Positions 28,061-37,253 of a stretch of 64,000 bases of DNA are shown here, piece after piece. Position 1 is the first letter of the stretch. Every line of letters begins with the position of its first letter. The stretch is from Balneola sp. GTDB taxonomy: Bacteria; Bacteroidota; Rhodothermia; Balneolales; Balneolaceae. The stretch is from positions 62,001 to 126,000 of the forward strand of contig NZQV01000006.1 in the NCBI GenBank assembly GCA_002696035.1. The letters are read 5' to 3'. A model generated the notes under the pieces. It had not been told where the DNA came from. It ran no database searches and was given only the letters and a program-made list of their open reading frames with translations. A program made the position numbers and the translations under genes.

Positions 28061-29287
28061 CTAATTCAAAATTTCCATCGCTTGTTCAAGATCATTGATA
28101 ATATCTTCAACCCCTTCAATTCCCACAGATAAACGTACAAGACCATCGGTGATACCCGCTGCTTTTTTGATCTCCTCGTCTACAATAGAGTGTGTCATGG
28201 ATGCCGGGTGCTGAATGAGGGTATCCACCGCACCCAGGCTTACAGCAAGTGTGCATAGCTTCACCTTGTTCATTAGGGAAACGCCCGCATCAAAGCCGCC
28301 CTTTAATTCAAAAGTGATCATCCCCCCAAATCCATTTCGCATCATGGAAGTAGCTAATTGATGCTGTGGATGTGATTCCAGTCCCGGATAAAATACGTGA
28401 TCTATTTTGGGATGAGCCTCGAGCCAACGGGCAACTTTTATCGCGTTTTCGTTATGCTGCTTCATACGCAAGGGCAAAGTTTTGATGCCTGTTGTAGTCA
28501 GCCATGCATCCATGGGACTCGCAATCCCGCCTAAGTTTTTTCGATACAAGAATGTCTGATTATCTTCGAAAAGTGTTTTCCTGGCCACCATCGCTCCGCC
28601 CACAATTGTACCGTGCCCACCCAAATATTTGGTCGTGGAGTGAACAACCACATCAGCCCCAAGTTCCAGTGGCTGAATGTGATATGGCGTTGCAAAGGTA
28701 TTGTCGACCATTAACAAAACTCCGTGTGATTCTGCCAGTTGAGCAATGGCCCGAATGTCAGATATCTTCAGTGTAGGATTCGCAATACTTTCCAAATAGA
28801 TCATTCTTGCTTCAGGATGTTTTTTCAGCTCCAGCTCTACATTGAAGACATCTGAAGTATCCACAAAAGAAACACTAACCCCCATTCCTGGTGCTTCCTC
28901 TTTCAGAAACTGTGACGTGCATCCATACAGATCATTTTGGGCGATCACATGCCCGCCTTTCGCCAGACTCAATATTCCTGTAGTAATAGCTGCCATGCCA
29001 CTACCAAAAGCCATACCTGTGTATGCATCAGAATCATCCACATGATAGGTTTCCAGTTTGCAGACAACCCGCTCCAGTTCCTCCACGGTAGGATTTCCCA
29101 GCCGTGAATATACATGGCTTGCCCCGCCCTCTTCATGCCGAAAAGCTTTGGCACCAGATTCCACATCATCAAACACAAAAGTCGAAGTCTGATAGATCGG
29201 AGTGGTGTGAGCTCCGTATTGGTCTTTATTTCCTTTTCCGCCGTGAATGGCAGCTGACTCGAAAGTGGGTTTAGTTTTGGTCTTCAT
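28061..29287 (-). CDS. Methionine gamma-lyase
   Basis: A Cys/Met-metabolism PLP enzyme of 408 residues that splits methionine into methanethiol, 2-oxobutyrate and ammonia. General family marks are YSRLGNPTVEELE, the PLP Lys in STTKYLGGHG and the late SVGIEGVEDIINDLEQAM. The choice of gamma-lyase over cystathionine enzymes rests on Y121-G-C123-T: Cys at this place is the hallmark of methionine gamma-lyase, while relatives have Gly. The gene overlaps the upstream Lrp/AsnC regulator by 17 bases, so the two are co-transcribed. Confidence 0.85.
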   Translation of the reverse strand: MKTKTKPTFESAAIHGGKGNKDQYGAHTTPIYQTSTFVFDDVESGAKAFRHEEGGASHVYSRLGNPTVEELERVVCKLETYHVDDSDAYTGMAFGSGMAAITTGILSLAKGGHVIAQNDLYGCTSQFLKEEAPGMGVSVSFVDTSDVFNVELELKKHPEARMIYLESIANPTLKISDIRAIAQLAESHGVLLMVDNTFATPYHIQPLELGADVVVHSTTKYLGGHGTIVGGAMVARKTLFEDNQTFLYRKNLGGIASPMDAWLTTTGIKTLPLRMKQHNENAIKVARWLEAHPKIDHVFYPGLESHPQHQLATSMMRNGFGGMITFELKGGFDAGVSLMNKVKLCTLAVSLGAVDTLIQHPASMTHSIVDEEIKKAAGITDGLVRLSVGIEGVEDIINDLEQAMEILN

Positions 29288-29756
29288 AATAAACGGGAAT
29301 TGGAGATTGCTCTTTGATTGTATTCAGTACGATGCTGGTGTGAAGCCGTTCCACATCCGGAAGCGTGGTCAGCTTGTTGCGCATCAGTTGCTCAAAGTCT
29401 TTGGTGTCCTTAGCTACTACCTGAAGCAGAAAATCGCCTTCACCTGTGGTGTGATAACAGCCCAAGATCTCAGGAATTTCCTGAACGGCTGAAGTGAATT
29501 CTTCTAAAAGATTTAGCTGATGCACTTTAAGCGTGACTGCAACAAAAGCGGTGAATCCTCTTCCAACTTCCTCTTTATTGATCTTGGCAGAATAGCCCTG
29601 TATCACTCCCTCTCGCTCCAGCCTGCGAACTCTTTCCAAAGTGGGTGTTGTAGTTAATCCAATTCGTTCTGCCAGTTCCTTATTGGCAATACGCCCTTCA
29701 ACCTGAAGGATCTGTATAATATTTCGATCTATGGCATCAAATATTGGAGAAGACAT
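29271..29756 (-). CDS. Lrp/AsnC-family transcriptional regulator
   Basis: 161 residues with the N-terminal helix-turn-helix (DRNIIQILQVEGRIANKELAERIGLTTTPTLERVRRLEREGVI) and the C-terminal RAM ligand-binding domain (GEGDFLLQVVAKDTKDFEQLM). It is translated just ahead of methionine gamma-lyase with overlap and is the probable regulator of that enzyme, perhaps sensing methionine or another amino acid (inference). A dyad lies 15 bases upstream. Confidence 0.92.
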   Translation of the reverse strand: MSSPIFDAIDRNIIQILQVEGRIANKELAERIGLTTTPTLERVRRLEREGVIQGYSAKINKEEVGRGFTAFVAVTLKVHQLNLLEEFTSAVQEIPEILGCYHTTGEGDFLLQVVAKDTKDFEQLMRNKLTTLPDVERLHTSIVLNTIKEQSPIPVYYEDQN

Positions 29757-29771
29757 GACAGTAGAATAAAC

Positions 29772-29797
29772 TTTGATTATGATATATTATAATCAAA
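29772..29797. promoter_or_regulatory. Dyad upstream of lrp, candidate operator
   Basis: TTTGATTAT, 8 bases (GATATATT), ATAATCAAA: perfect 9-bp arms ending 15 bases before the Lrp start. Lrp/AsnC proteins bind AT-rich dyads of this size and often autoregulate. Further upstream (29848-29880) an AAAGGCA/TGCCTTT hairpin may end the ankyrin transcript; otherwise 29,798-30,036 shows nothing. Confidence 0.55.
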
Positions 29798-30036
29798 TCC
29801 ACTGCTAATATTCAGTATAAAAGAATAATAAACTTCAGGTAAAATAAAGGCAGTATATTTTACTTTAATAATGCCTTTATATAGTGCTTAATTCTGCAAT
29901 ACATTTATTACCGAAGCTAAAAAGAATAGTATTCTAAAAAGAGATGAAGCCCTACAGATGAAACAGGGAATAATTGATTCAGAATTTCAGTAAAAATCCA
30001 ACTTTCTGTGCGAGAAGCAGATACCCGAAAGTGCTT

Positions 30037-30729
30037 TTAATCGTCAAGATCTAAATCATCGGGGGCATCGTCTTCATCAACCAGGTCATCCACGTCTGGC
30101 GTATCATCAAGATCTTCGTCTTCATCGTCGTCATCCGCGATGGGTACAGTATCTGTTTTTGGCTTGGTCTCAGCTTTGGCTCCGGCTCTTTTTAAAAGAA
30201 GGGCAATGTCGTCCTGATCATTTTCGGTGGCAATGATCATGGCTGTGTCTCCATTCTTATCGCGAAGTTTCACATTCGCACCTTGATCGATCAGGTATTT
30301 TACTACATCGGTGTTTCCAGCTTTAGCGGCTACCATCAGGGCAGTGTGACCCCAGCGTTGTTGAGCATCTACATCGGCTCCTGCATCAACCAATAGTTTT
30401 ACAGCATCAAGGTTTCCAACCCTGGCAGCAGCTATAAGTGCTACTCCTGCAACTTTAGCGCCTTTATCCAGCAGGTACTTCAACAATTCAATGTTCCCGG
30501 TTTCAGCAGCACGGTTAAGTGCGGTTCCGCCCATTTTTGTTTCAATATTAAGGTCGGCTCCTTCTTCAACTAAATACTTTACCACATCCATATGGTTCTT
30601 TTCAGCAGCAACGATCAAAGCCGAAGCACCACTGCTATTGGTCTTATCAATTGTTTTATCGGAAGCGAGTTTTTTTACTTCTTCTAAATTTCCGTTCTTG
30701 GCGGCTTCGATTATTGCTGGTTGCTCCAT
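30037..30729 (-). CDS. Ankyrin repeat protein with acidic tail
   Basis: About 230 residues with five to six ankyrin repeats of 32-33 residues (for example GASALIVAAEKNHMDVVKYL and GHTALMVAAKAGNTDVVKYL), then a very acidic C-terminus (DDDDEDEDLDD ... DDLDLDD). No signal peptide. It should be a cytosolic protein-binding scaffold; the partner is unknown. The longest frame starts at GTG 30777, but ATG 30729 (MEQPAIIEAAK) has AAAGG five bases upstream and starts exactly at the repeat domain, so it is used here. It is the last gene of the spoT-fmt block. Confidence 0.88.
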   Translation of the reverse strand: MEQPAIIEAAKNGNLEEVKKLASDKTIDKTNSSGASALIVAAEKNHMDVVKYLVEEGADLNIETKMGGTALNRAAETGNIELLKYLLDKGAKVAGVALIAAARVGNLDAVKLLVDAGADVDAQQRWGHTALMVAAKAGNTDVVKYLIDQGANVKLRDKNGDTAMIIATENDQDDIALLLKRAGAKAETKPKTDTVPIADDDDEDEDLDDTPDVDDLVDEDDAPDDLDLDD

Positions 30730-30807
30730 AACGACCTTTGATTTTCCTTTTGGATTGGCGGGATTATAAAAAACCACACGTATATCTCAAACTAAATATT
30801 CAAGAAA

Positions 30808-31722
30808 TTACGTGAGTTTACCTGAAATTTCATACCCTCTTATAAAATCTTCTCCACTCATTCTTTTTGTACCGGGAAGCTGTACTTCTACCAATTCCAC
30901 TGCAGTATCTTCACAACCAACAAGTAGTTTATCACCTACTGCTTTAAGCTCTCCAGGCTCAAGGTTATGAACGTCAGACATTTTTGAGCGGTACATGTTG
31001 AACTTTTGGTCTTGCCATGAGGCCCAGGCTGTTGGAAAGGGACTTAATCCCCGAATTTTGTTATGAACCTGCTGGGCCGGGCATGTAAAATCAACATGAC
31101 AATCATCTTTAAAAAGTTTTGGTGCGGGAGTAGCTTTGTCATGATCCTGAGATGTAAGCGAAAACGACTCATCATCTATCTGATCGATAGCCTGAACCAA
31201 AAGTGAGCTTCCCACTTCCTTCAAGCGCTCGTATAACTGGCCAGTGGTTTCATTTGCTTCGATATCCACTGATCTCTGTAGAATAATGTTTCCTGTGTCT
31301 ACTTTTTCATCCAGAAAGAACACAGTACATCCGGTCGTTTTCTCGCCTTCCATAATGGCCCAGTGGATAGGTGCCGCTCCCCGATAGCTGGGTAGCAGGG
31401 ATGCATGTAAATTAACAGAACCTTTATCAGGGATCTCTAAAACAGAGGTGGGCAGAATTCGGAATGCGACCACTACAAAAAGATCTGCATTCAGTTTACC
31501 CAACTCTGAAGCAAATTCAGGCGATCGCAGATCTTCCACTTCAATTACAGGATAGCCAAGTTCAAGTGCTTTAGCCTTAACAGGTGTGGGAGAAGTTTTA
31601 GAGCCTCTTCCCCGGCGTTTATCCACATTGCTGACCACCGCTTTAATGGTGTGTTTCGAATTGTGAAGTTTTAGCAGGCTTGGGATGGCAAACTCCGGGG
31701 AGCCCATAAAAACAATATTCAT
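30808..31722 (-). CDS. fmt: Methionyl-tRNA formyltransferase
   Basis: Formylates Met on initiator tRNA with 10-formyl-tetrahydrofolate; 304 residues, normal length. The N-terminal MGSPEFAIPSLLKL, the basic loop DKRRGRGSKTSPTPVK and the catalytic core NLHASLLPSYRGAAPIHWAI with TGCTVFFLDEKVDTG are all present. It starts 5 bases after def, the usual def-fmt pair that adds and removes the formyl group. Confidence 0.96.
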   Translation of the reverse strand: MNIVFMGSPEFAIPSLLKLHNSKHTIKAVVSNVDKRRGRGSKTSPTPVKAKALELGYPVIEVEDLRSPEFASELGKLNADLFVVVAFRILPTSVLEIPDKGSVNLHASLLPSYRGAAPIHWAIMEGEKTTGCTVFFLDEKVDTGNIILQRSVDIEANETTGQLYERLKEVGSSLLVQAIDQIDDESFSLTSQDHDKATPAPKLFKDDCHVDFTCPAQQVHNKIRGLSPFPTAWASWQDQKFNMYRSKMSDVHNLEPGELKAVGDKLLVGCEDTAVELVEVQLPGTKRMSGEDFIRGYEISGKLT

Positions 31723-31727
31723 GGTAC

Positions 31728-32288
31728 CTACTCTTCTTGTTTAGGTACTACAGGGTATTTTATTTTCTTATTCCCTGCCTCTATCTCTTCCAGTTCTTTT
31801 TTATTCAGTCTTTTCTTAAACACACTTAAATAATCCAGGAACAAAATTCCCTCAAGATGATCATATTCGTGCTGTATAACTCTGGAGGTCCAGCCGTTCG
31901 CTTCTAAACGGTGCTTATTGAAATCCCGGTCAAAGAACTCGATGATCACTGTTTCAGGGCGGAATACCTTTTCATTTACATCCGGGATACTCAGACATCC
32001 TTCCTCAAGCGGAACTTTATTACCTCTTTTTTCAAGAATCAGCGGATTGATAAATACCATGGGGCCATATGGAACTTCCCCATCTTCGATCATTGCATCG
32101 GTATCCATCACAAATAGTTTCAGAGAACGCCCTATTTGGGGAGCGGCCAATCCAACGCCATCTGCGTTGTACATGGTTTCCAGCATGTTGTCGATTAAAG
32201 TTTGAAGCTCGGGACTGTCTTCTTCTACTTCCTCCGCTTTTTTCTGAAGTATAGGATCGTTATAGGTTACTATAGGTAATATGGGCAT
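31728..32288 (-). CDS. def: Peptide deformylase
   Basis: Removes the formyl group from nascent proteins; 186 residues. All three metal-site motifs are visible: GVGLAAPQIG, EEGCLSIPD (Cys ligand) and QHEYDHLEGILFLD (two His ligands and catalytic Glu). It lies between ruvX and fmt with gaps of 6 and 5 bases. Confidence 0.97.
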   Translation of the reverse strand: MPILPIVTYNDPILQKKAEEVEEDSPELQTLIDNMLETMYNADGVGLAAPQIGRSLKLFVMDTDAMIEDGEVPYGPMVFINPLILEKRGNKVPLEEGCLSIPDVNEKVFRPETVIIEFFDRDFNKHRLEANGWTSRVIQHEYDHLEGILFLDYLSVFKKRLNKKELEEIEAGNKKIKYPVVPKQEE

Positions 32289-32294
32289 GATTAA

Positions 32295-32717
32295 TTATGT
32301 ATTCGTATCTAAGTAATTCTGTAAAATAATGGCAGCGGCTATTCGGTCAACACGACCTTTATCCTGCCTTTTCTTTTTAGGAACACCTGCTTCAATCATA
32401 AGTTCCTTTGCTTTGTTTGAAGTGTAGCGTTCGTCAACTTTGACGATGTCAATATCCGGAAAAGCTTTTTCTAATTTCTTTATGAATTTTGTTACCATTT
32501 GGGTGGCAGCTCCTTCCTCTCCTTTTGTTGTCAAGGGCCACCCTACTATAAATAATTCAACAGGTTCGTTCTCCGTAATTGTTTTGAGTTCTGAAAAAAC
32601 CTCCTTTGGAGGAAATGTACCGACCGGCGAAGCTATAGTCTTCAGCAGATCGGTTTGAGCAATTCCTACTCGTTTTTTCCCAACATCAATACCTATCAGA
32701 CGTGCGTAATCCTGCAA
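32295..32717 (-). CDS. ruvX: Putative pre-16S rRNA nuclease / RuvX-YqgF family
   Basis: A 140-residue RNase H-fold protein. IGIDVGKKRVGIAQTD carries the first catalytic Asp, VGWPLTTKGEEG and KVDERYTSNKAKELM the family's middle motifs, and DRIAAAIILQNYL the late Asp. In E. coli YqgF matures the 5' end of 16S rRNA; it was earlier named a Holliday-junction resolvase. Part of the block running from spoT to fmt. Confidence 0.94.
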   Translation of the reverse strand: MQDYARLIGIDVGKKRVGIAQTDLLKTIASPVGTFPPKEVFSELKTITENEPVELFIVGWPLTTKGEEGAATQMVTKFIKKLEKAFPDIDIVKVDERYTSNKAKELMIEAGVPKKKRQDKGRVDRIAAAIILQNYLDTNT

Positions 32718-32730
32718 CTATAGATCAGGT

Positions 32731-33057
32731 TTATTTTTTATTCTTTTTGACGTCTTCAAGAGGCTGTCGTAAAAACTTTTTCATAAGCTTACTTGGCTTG
32801 AAATGTGTTTTCCGGTGAGCCGGAACATAAATAACTTCGTTGGTTTTTGGATTACGTGCTTTCGGCTTAGCTTTTGTTTCTTTCACTTCAAAAACCCCGA
32901 AATCACGTATTTCAATTCTGCATTCAGTATCTGCAGACATCATGATCTCTCGTAATGCCACTATTACCGCATCTACCCACGGCTCAGCTTGAATCATAGG
33001 TTCGTCCATTGACTCAGCGACCCTTCGTACCACATCTCGTTTAGTATAAGTCATCAT
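32731..33057 (-). CDS. HU-family DNA-binding protein
   Basis: 108 residues with the HU/IHF fold: helices MTYTKRDVVRRVAES, then IEIRDFGVFEVKETKAKPKARNPKTNEVIYVPAHRKTHFKPSK, which holds the beta-arm with its conserved RNPKT. It has a short basic tail (KKNKK). It is slightly longer than E. coli HU (90). Placed between spoT and ruvX; a nucleoid role is assumed. Confidence 0.93.
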   Translation of the reverse strand: MMTYTKRDVVRRVAESMDEPMIQAEPWVDAVIVALREIMMSADTECRIEIRDFGVFEVKETKAKPKARNPKTNEVIYVPAHRKTHFKPSKLMKKFLRQPLEDVKKNKK

Positions 33058-33226
33058 AGTTTTAGAGATTAAATTAATGCTAACTTTTTAGCGTTGTTGT
33101 CCTTCTTTGTCCTTATAAATTATTCGCAACTAACTATTGCCATAGGCTTTTTTACCTAAAACGAATAATCACCATTCATTGTAAAGATAACTTTAATAAA
33201 AATCTACCTGAACTCCTACATATTTG

Positions 33227-35473
33227 TTACTCATAACGCAACACATTCTTAACTCCTTCAATTTTTTCAAGGCGCTTCATGATCTTATTTAGGTGCGAGA
33301 TGCCATCAACATAAAGGGTTATAATTCCTTCAAACATACCGCTGTCACTACTTACATTGATGCTCTTCATGTTGGTCTCCAATGATTTTGAAAGAACATC
33401 CGTAATATCATTTATCATCCCAACCCTATCTCCTCCAATCACTTTAATGGCTCCGAGAAATTTGGTTTCCAGGTTCCTGGCCCAGTTTACATCCACGATT
33501 CTATCAGATTCTGTTTTTAGAAGATGTTGAGCGTTATTACACATAGTGCGATGAATTTTAATATCTCCGGTGCGGCTTACAAACCCAATAACATCATCAC
33601 CCGGTATTGGATTGCAACAATTTGCATACGAGTATTTAATATTACTCAGCTCGCCATTTATAACAAGAGCCTTGCCTTCTCCCACAGACCGGGCGGCATC
33701 AAAGTAATTTTTCTGGATCTCCTCATCACTTATCGGCGGAACTTCTTCAACTTCATCAGCCTCCATCCTACCCGTGCTTTTGAACTGCTTAACCTCTTTA
33801 AACAGGTTATTTACATCAAAGATGCCTGAGCCAATATCAAAAAACATATCCTGGGTTGACTCATACTTAAACCTCCTGGCAAATCTGTTCAGCTCCTGCT
33901 CAGAGATCTCGATATTTCCCCGGGATGCTCTTTTATCCCAGATCTCTCTTCCTTCTTCGGCAACCTTTCTTTGTTTTTGCTTAATGAATTGCCGGATCCG
34001 GGATTTTGCTTTGTGCGTAACCACATCATCTATCCAATCCGGATTCAGGTTCACTTTATTGCCTGTAATGATCTCAACCTGATCTCCATTATGGAGTTTC
34101 TGGCGTAAGGGAACCATCTTGCCATTTACTTTGGCTGCCATCGCCCGCTCCCCAATTTCACTGTGAATTTCGAAAGCAAAATCAATGGGAGTTGCATTGC
34201 GAGGAAGCGTCCTCAGCTCCCCATCTGGGGTGAAAACGTAAATTTCGTCTTTATACAGATTCAGCTGAAAATCCTTCACAAAATCGGTCGCCGCATCGGG
34301 GCGTGGATTGTCAAGTACATCACGCACCCAGTTCACAAACTTATCAAGCGTTTCGGAACCTTGCTTGGCTCCTTCTTTATACTTCCAGTGCGCAGCAAGT
34401 CCTTTTTCAGCAATATCATCCATGCGCCGTGTTCGGATCTGCACTTCAACTTTACGCCCCTTGTTGGTGATCACCGTGGTATGCAGCGACTGATATCCAT
34501 TGGCCTTCGGAACGGAAATAAAATCACGAAAACGCTCTGGAATAGGCATGTACCAGTCGGTTATGATAGAATACACACGCCAACAATCTTCTTTGGAGTG
34601 AGGGTCTTCCAGGATGATGCGAATAGCGAACAGATCATAAATTTCTTCGAATGGCTTCTGCTGACGCTGCATTTTCCGATAGATAGAAAATATATGCTTA
34701 GGCCTGCCTTTGATCTCAAACTGTAAATTCATTTTGCCCAGCTCTTGCTTGATCGGCTCCATGAATTCCTGAATGAATTCTTCCCGGTCTTCTTTCTTTT
34801 CCCGAAGTTTACGAGCTACAAATTTATAGGAAGTGGGGTCGATGGTTTTAAAACAAAGATCTTCAAGTTCATTTTTGATCCGGAACAGCCCAAAGCGATG
34901 TGCAAGAGGAGCGTACAGATCCATGGTCTCGGAAGCGATCTTTATCTGCTTTTCCCGTTTAAGATGCTGAATGGTTCGCATGTTATGTAACCGATCAGCA
35001 AACTTGATGAGCACCACACGGATATCTTCTGCCATGGTAAGCAGTAGCTTCATAAAAGCTTCAGCCTGCTTACTGTCTCGGCTCTTAAATACGCCTGTAA
35101 TCTTGGTGACCCCATCAATGATCACCGCCACTTCTTCCCCAAACCAATACCGGATATCATCGAGGTTTACATCGGTATCTTCCACCGTATCGTGCAAAAG
35201 GGAAGCTATAACCGAGACATCATCAATATTGATCTCGCTGGCTACGATCTTAGCTACTTCAACCGGATGATAGTAGTACGGCTCACCGGATGCCCGTTTC
35301 ATCCCCTCGTGCGACATATAGCACAGCTTAAAGGCATTGCTGATGGCTTCGTCATCAACATGTTCAATGTGCTCTCTACATACTTCTATAAGTTGCTTCA
35401 GATCTTCACTCTGAGCCTTTTCAAGTTTGTAACCCTCCAGGTCGTATTTATCTATGGAAGCCGTTCTACTCAT
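33227..35473 (-). CDS. spoT: Bifunctional (p)ppGpp synthetase/hydrolase
   Basis: Long RelA/SpoT homologue of 748 residues that makes and degrades the stringent alarmone. The hydrolase HD motif is intact (SLLHDTVEDTDV), the synthetase has RFRDFISVPKANGYQSLHTTV and an arginine-rich RXKD-like loop of the bifunctional type, followed by TGS (VFTPDGELRTLPRNATPIDFAF) and a C-terminal ACT domain (GDRVGMINDITDVLSKS). Intact motifs in both halves argue that both activities are kept. It leads the minus-strand block down to the ankyrin gene, with a 169-base gap before the HU-like gene. Confidence 0.95.
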   Translation of the reverse strand: MSRTASIDKYDLEGYKLEKAQSEDLKQLIEVCREHIEHVDDEAISNAFKLCYMSHEGMKRASGEPYYYHPVEVAKIVASEINIDDVSVIASLLHDTVEDTDVNLDDIRYWFGEEVAVIIDGVTKITGVFKSRDSKQAEAFMKLLLTMAEDIRVVLIKFADRLHNMRTIQHLKREKQIKIASETMDLYAPLAHRFGLFRIKNELEDLCFKTIDPTSYKFVARKLREKKEDREEFIQEFMEPIKQELGKMNLQFEIKGRPKHIFSIYRKMQRQQKPFEEIYDLFAIRIILEDPHSKEDCWRVYSIITDWYMPIPERFRDFISVPKANGYQSLHTTVITNKGRKVEVQIRTRRMDDIAEKGLAAHWKYKEGAKQGSETLDKFVNWVRDVLDNPRPDAATDFVKDFQLNLYKDEIYVFTPDGELRTLPRNATPIDFAFEIHSEIGERAMAAKVNGKMVPLRQKLHNGDQVEIITGNKVNLNPDWIDDVVTHKAKSRIRQFIKQKQRKVAEEGREIWDKRASRGNIEISEQELNRFARRFKYESTQDMFFDIGSGIFDVNNLFKEVKQFKSTGRMEADEVEEVPPISDEEIQKNYFDAARSVGEGKALVINGELSNIKYSYANCCNPIPGDDVIGFVSRTGDIKIHRTMCNNAQHLLKTESDRIVDVNWARNLETKFLGAIKVIGGDRVGMINDITDVLSKSLETNMKSINVSSDSGMFEGIITLYVDGISHLNKIMKRLEKIEGVKNVLRYE

Positions 35474-35542
35474 ACACTAATTCTATTTCTAACTCAATGT
35501 AGTTAATCGCTCATTATAAAGCATTTTCAATCAATTTTAGTT

Positions 35543-35574
35543 AAAAAAAAAGCGGATATGAAGTTCACATCCGC
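35543..35574 (-). terminator. Rho-independent terminator of the OmpW/barrel gene
   Basis: On the minus strand a 10-bp stem (GCGGATGTGA / TTCATATCCGC with one G-T pair, three-base loop) is followed by nine T residues, 24 bases after the stop of the gene at 35598-36176. Confidence 0.9.
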
Positions 35575-35597
35575 CCTCTTCAATAATCTGAAATTTG

Positions 35598-36176
35598 TTA
35601 AAAGCTCAGAGATACTCCAAACATGATTCGGCCGGTGTTAGAATTTACATCTTCCAGTGCTGGCTCCTCAAGTTCACTGCTGGAATACCGATATTCCACA
35701 AAAGGTTTTAAAAATGGAACAATACTCACTTTTGCACCAGCTGAAACATTCCAATACAAGCTGCTTTCGTCTCCACTTTCAGGAGCCGCATTGTTTGGAT
35801 CATTCCGGACATCTCGGACGGCTCGTTCATAATTTTGCGTTCCTAGGCCAAGTCCTACATAAGGCTCTATCAAGCCAACAGAAACACCACCAATAGCGGC
35901 TACGCCCACATCATAATTTGTAAGGTCTTGCGAATAGGAATAGCTTTGATTTTCCGGATCAACATTATTCTCTTCGCTGAAATAACTGGCATGAAGTCTT
36001 ATTCCCAGATTAACAAGTGGAAGACTTTCAAAAACTCCCTTTTCAACGCGCAAGCCAAATCCATTTTGAGGATCCTCGTTGCGAAGTTCATAGGAAGCTC
36101 CAATCTCAAACTGAGCTAAAGTTGGGGCTGATAAAAAGGTTGCAAACAGGATACTTAGTAATAAAAGACGTTTCAT
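35598..36176 (-). CDS. Outer-membrane beta-barrel protein
   Basis: 192 residues: a signal peptide (LLLSILFATFLSAPTLAQ) and alternating amphipathic strands (FEIGASYEL, YDVGVAAIGGVSVGLIEPYVGLGLG, SAGAKVSIVPFLKPFVEYRYSS) ending in RIMFGVSLSF with the C-terminal Phe of barrel proteins. This fits an eight-stranded OmpA/OprF-like porin domain. Function is unknown; it has its own terminator and stands alone. Confidence 0.82.
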   Translation of the reverse strand: MKRLLLLSILFATFLSAPTLAQFEIGASYELRNEDPQNGFGLRVEKGVFESLPLVNLGIRLHASYFSEENNVDPENQSYSYSQDLTNYDVGVAAIGGVSVGLIEPYVGLGLGTQNYERAVRDVRNDPNNAAPESGDESSLYWNVSAGAKVSIVPFLKPFVEYRYSSSELEEPALEDVNSNTGRIMFGVSLSF

Positions 36177-36403
36177 AAGATGATTTTATTTTTATGGGTA
36201 TGAAAGTTACGAAACACACATGGTGATTCAATAGTTTGTTTAAAGTTTTCACACTTCTACCCAGTTCAATCACAGCCATGAACAGATGTTCCACCTAAAC
36301 TCACCCCTTTCTGATTTACAAACTTAGACATCTTCATATAACATCTATATATCAGGGCGTATACTCCTCATTCCGGTAAACAGTAAATTTGTTTAAAATC
36401 TTT

Positions 36404-36435
36404 TTGAAGTAGTGAAGATTAAACCCGTATATTTG
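36404..36435 (+). promoter_or_regulatory. Bacteroidetes-type promoter of tRNA-Leu
   Basis: TTG at 36404-36406, 21 bases, then TATATTTG at 36428-36435, an exact match to the TAnnTTTG box, 20 bases before the tRNA. Confidence 0.7.
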
Positions 36436-36455
36436 GCGCCTACCAAAATATGTAA

Positions 36456-36543
36456 GCCTCGGTGGTGGAATTGGTAGACACGTTGGACTTAAAATCCAAT
36501 GGATATTAAAATGTCCGTGCCGGTTCGAGTCCGGCCCGAGGTA
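36456..36543 (+). tRNA. tRNA-Leu (TAA anticodon)
   Basis: A class II tRNA of 88 bases: acceptor GCCTCGG / CCGAGGT (last pair G-T), D-loop AATTGGTAGAC, anticodon stem-loop TTGGA-CTTAAAA-TCCAA with anticodon TAA, a long variable arm, and T-arm GCCGG-TTCGAGT-CCGGC. Discriminator A; CCA not encoded. Confidence 0.96.
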
Positions 36544-36546
36544 CTT

Positions 36547-36590
36547 AAAACCCTTGTAGCTCATACACTTACAGAGTTGCAGGGGTTTTT
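36547..36590 (+). terminator. Rho-independent terminator after tRNA-Leu
   Basis: AAAACCCTTGTAGCTC pairs with GAGTTGCAGGGGTTTT (some G-T pairs), then T residues, 3 bases after the tRNA. Confidence 0.82.
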
Positions 36591-36775
36591 AGTTTTAACT
36601 CATTTTTAAGCTTTTGTTACCTTTCCGACACCTCTTTTGAACGAATAGAACACCCAGTACCAAATATCTGCTTATAAAATAAATCGACACTTTTTATAGC
36701 TTTAAATTTCGTTTAATACCAATTCATGTTATTATTAGAGGTATGCGCTTTATTCGCAATGACAATTAATTGAAA

Positions 36776-37165
36776 ATGATGGACAAGCAAAAGCGAAAAA
36801 CGGTAATGATAGTCGAGGATGACCTCATTCTAAACCTGCTTTATGAAAGCTATCTGGAGAAATTAGGGTACGATGCCGAAGGGGAACTCGTGTATGGAAA
36901 AACAGCCATAGAAGTAGCGAAAAAAATCAACCCCGATCTTATCCTGATGGATATTTCGTTAGAAGGTGACATTGACGGGATCACAGCTATGAAAGAGATT
37001 CGAAATTTTTCAGATGTTCCGGTCATTTATATTACAGGAAATTCGGATCCTCATCATGTTCAAAGAGCTAAAGAAACCGGTTATCTTGATTATCTTGTTA
37101 AACCTATTGAGTTCAATGATCTGAAAGAATCCATAGAGAGAAATTTCAATAAAGTTCAGAAGTAG
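36776..37165 (+). CDS. Single-domain response regulator
   Basis: About 129 residues, a receiver (REC) domain only. The acidic pocket is VEDD, the phosphorylated Asp is in ILMDISLEGDIDG, the switch Thr in VIYITGNSD and the Lys in DYLVKPIEF. Without an output domain it should act through protein contacts. No histidine kinase is adjacent; the Hpt protein at 46790 is a possible but unproven partner. The longest frame starts at TTG 36770; ATG 36776 is more likely. Confidence 0.92.
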   Translation: MMDKQKRKTVMIVEDDLILNLLYESYLEKLGYDAEGELVYGKTAIEVAKKINPDLILMDISLEGDIDGITAMKEIRNFSDVPVIYITGNSDPHHVQRAKETGYLDYLVKPIEFNDLKESIERNFNKVQK

Positions 37166-37253
37166 ATCTGATCTCCCAGTTCTGCCCTATTCCATTTTTA
37201 TATTTTCTATTCCCTTTACTTCGCTAAAAAGTACTTTTGTGATTGACTCAGGG

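Noticed and set aside
36352-36564. 70-codon minus-strand frame over tRNA-Leu
   Set aside because: It is the antisense of the tRNA-Leu gene; the translated piece YLGPDSNRHG is a typical artefact of tRNA sequences.
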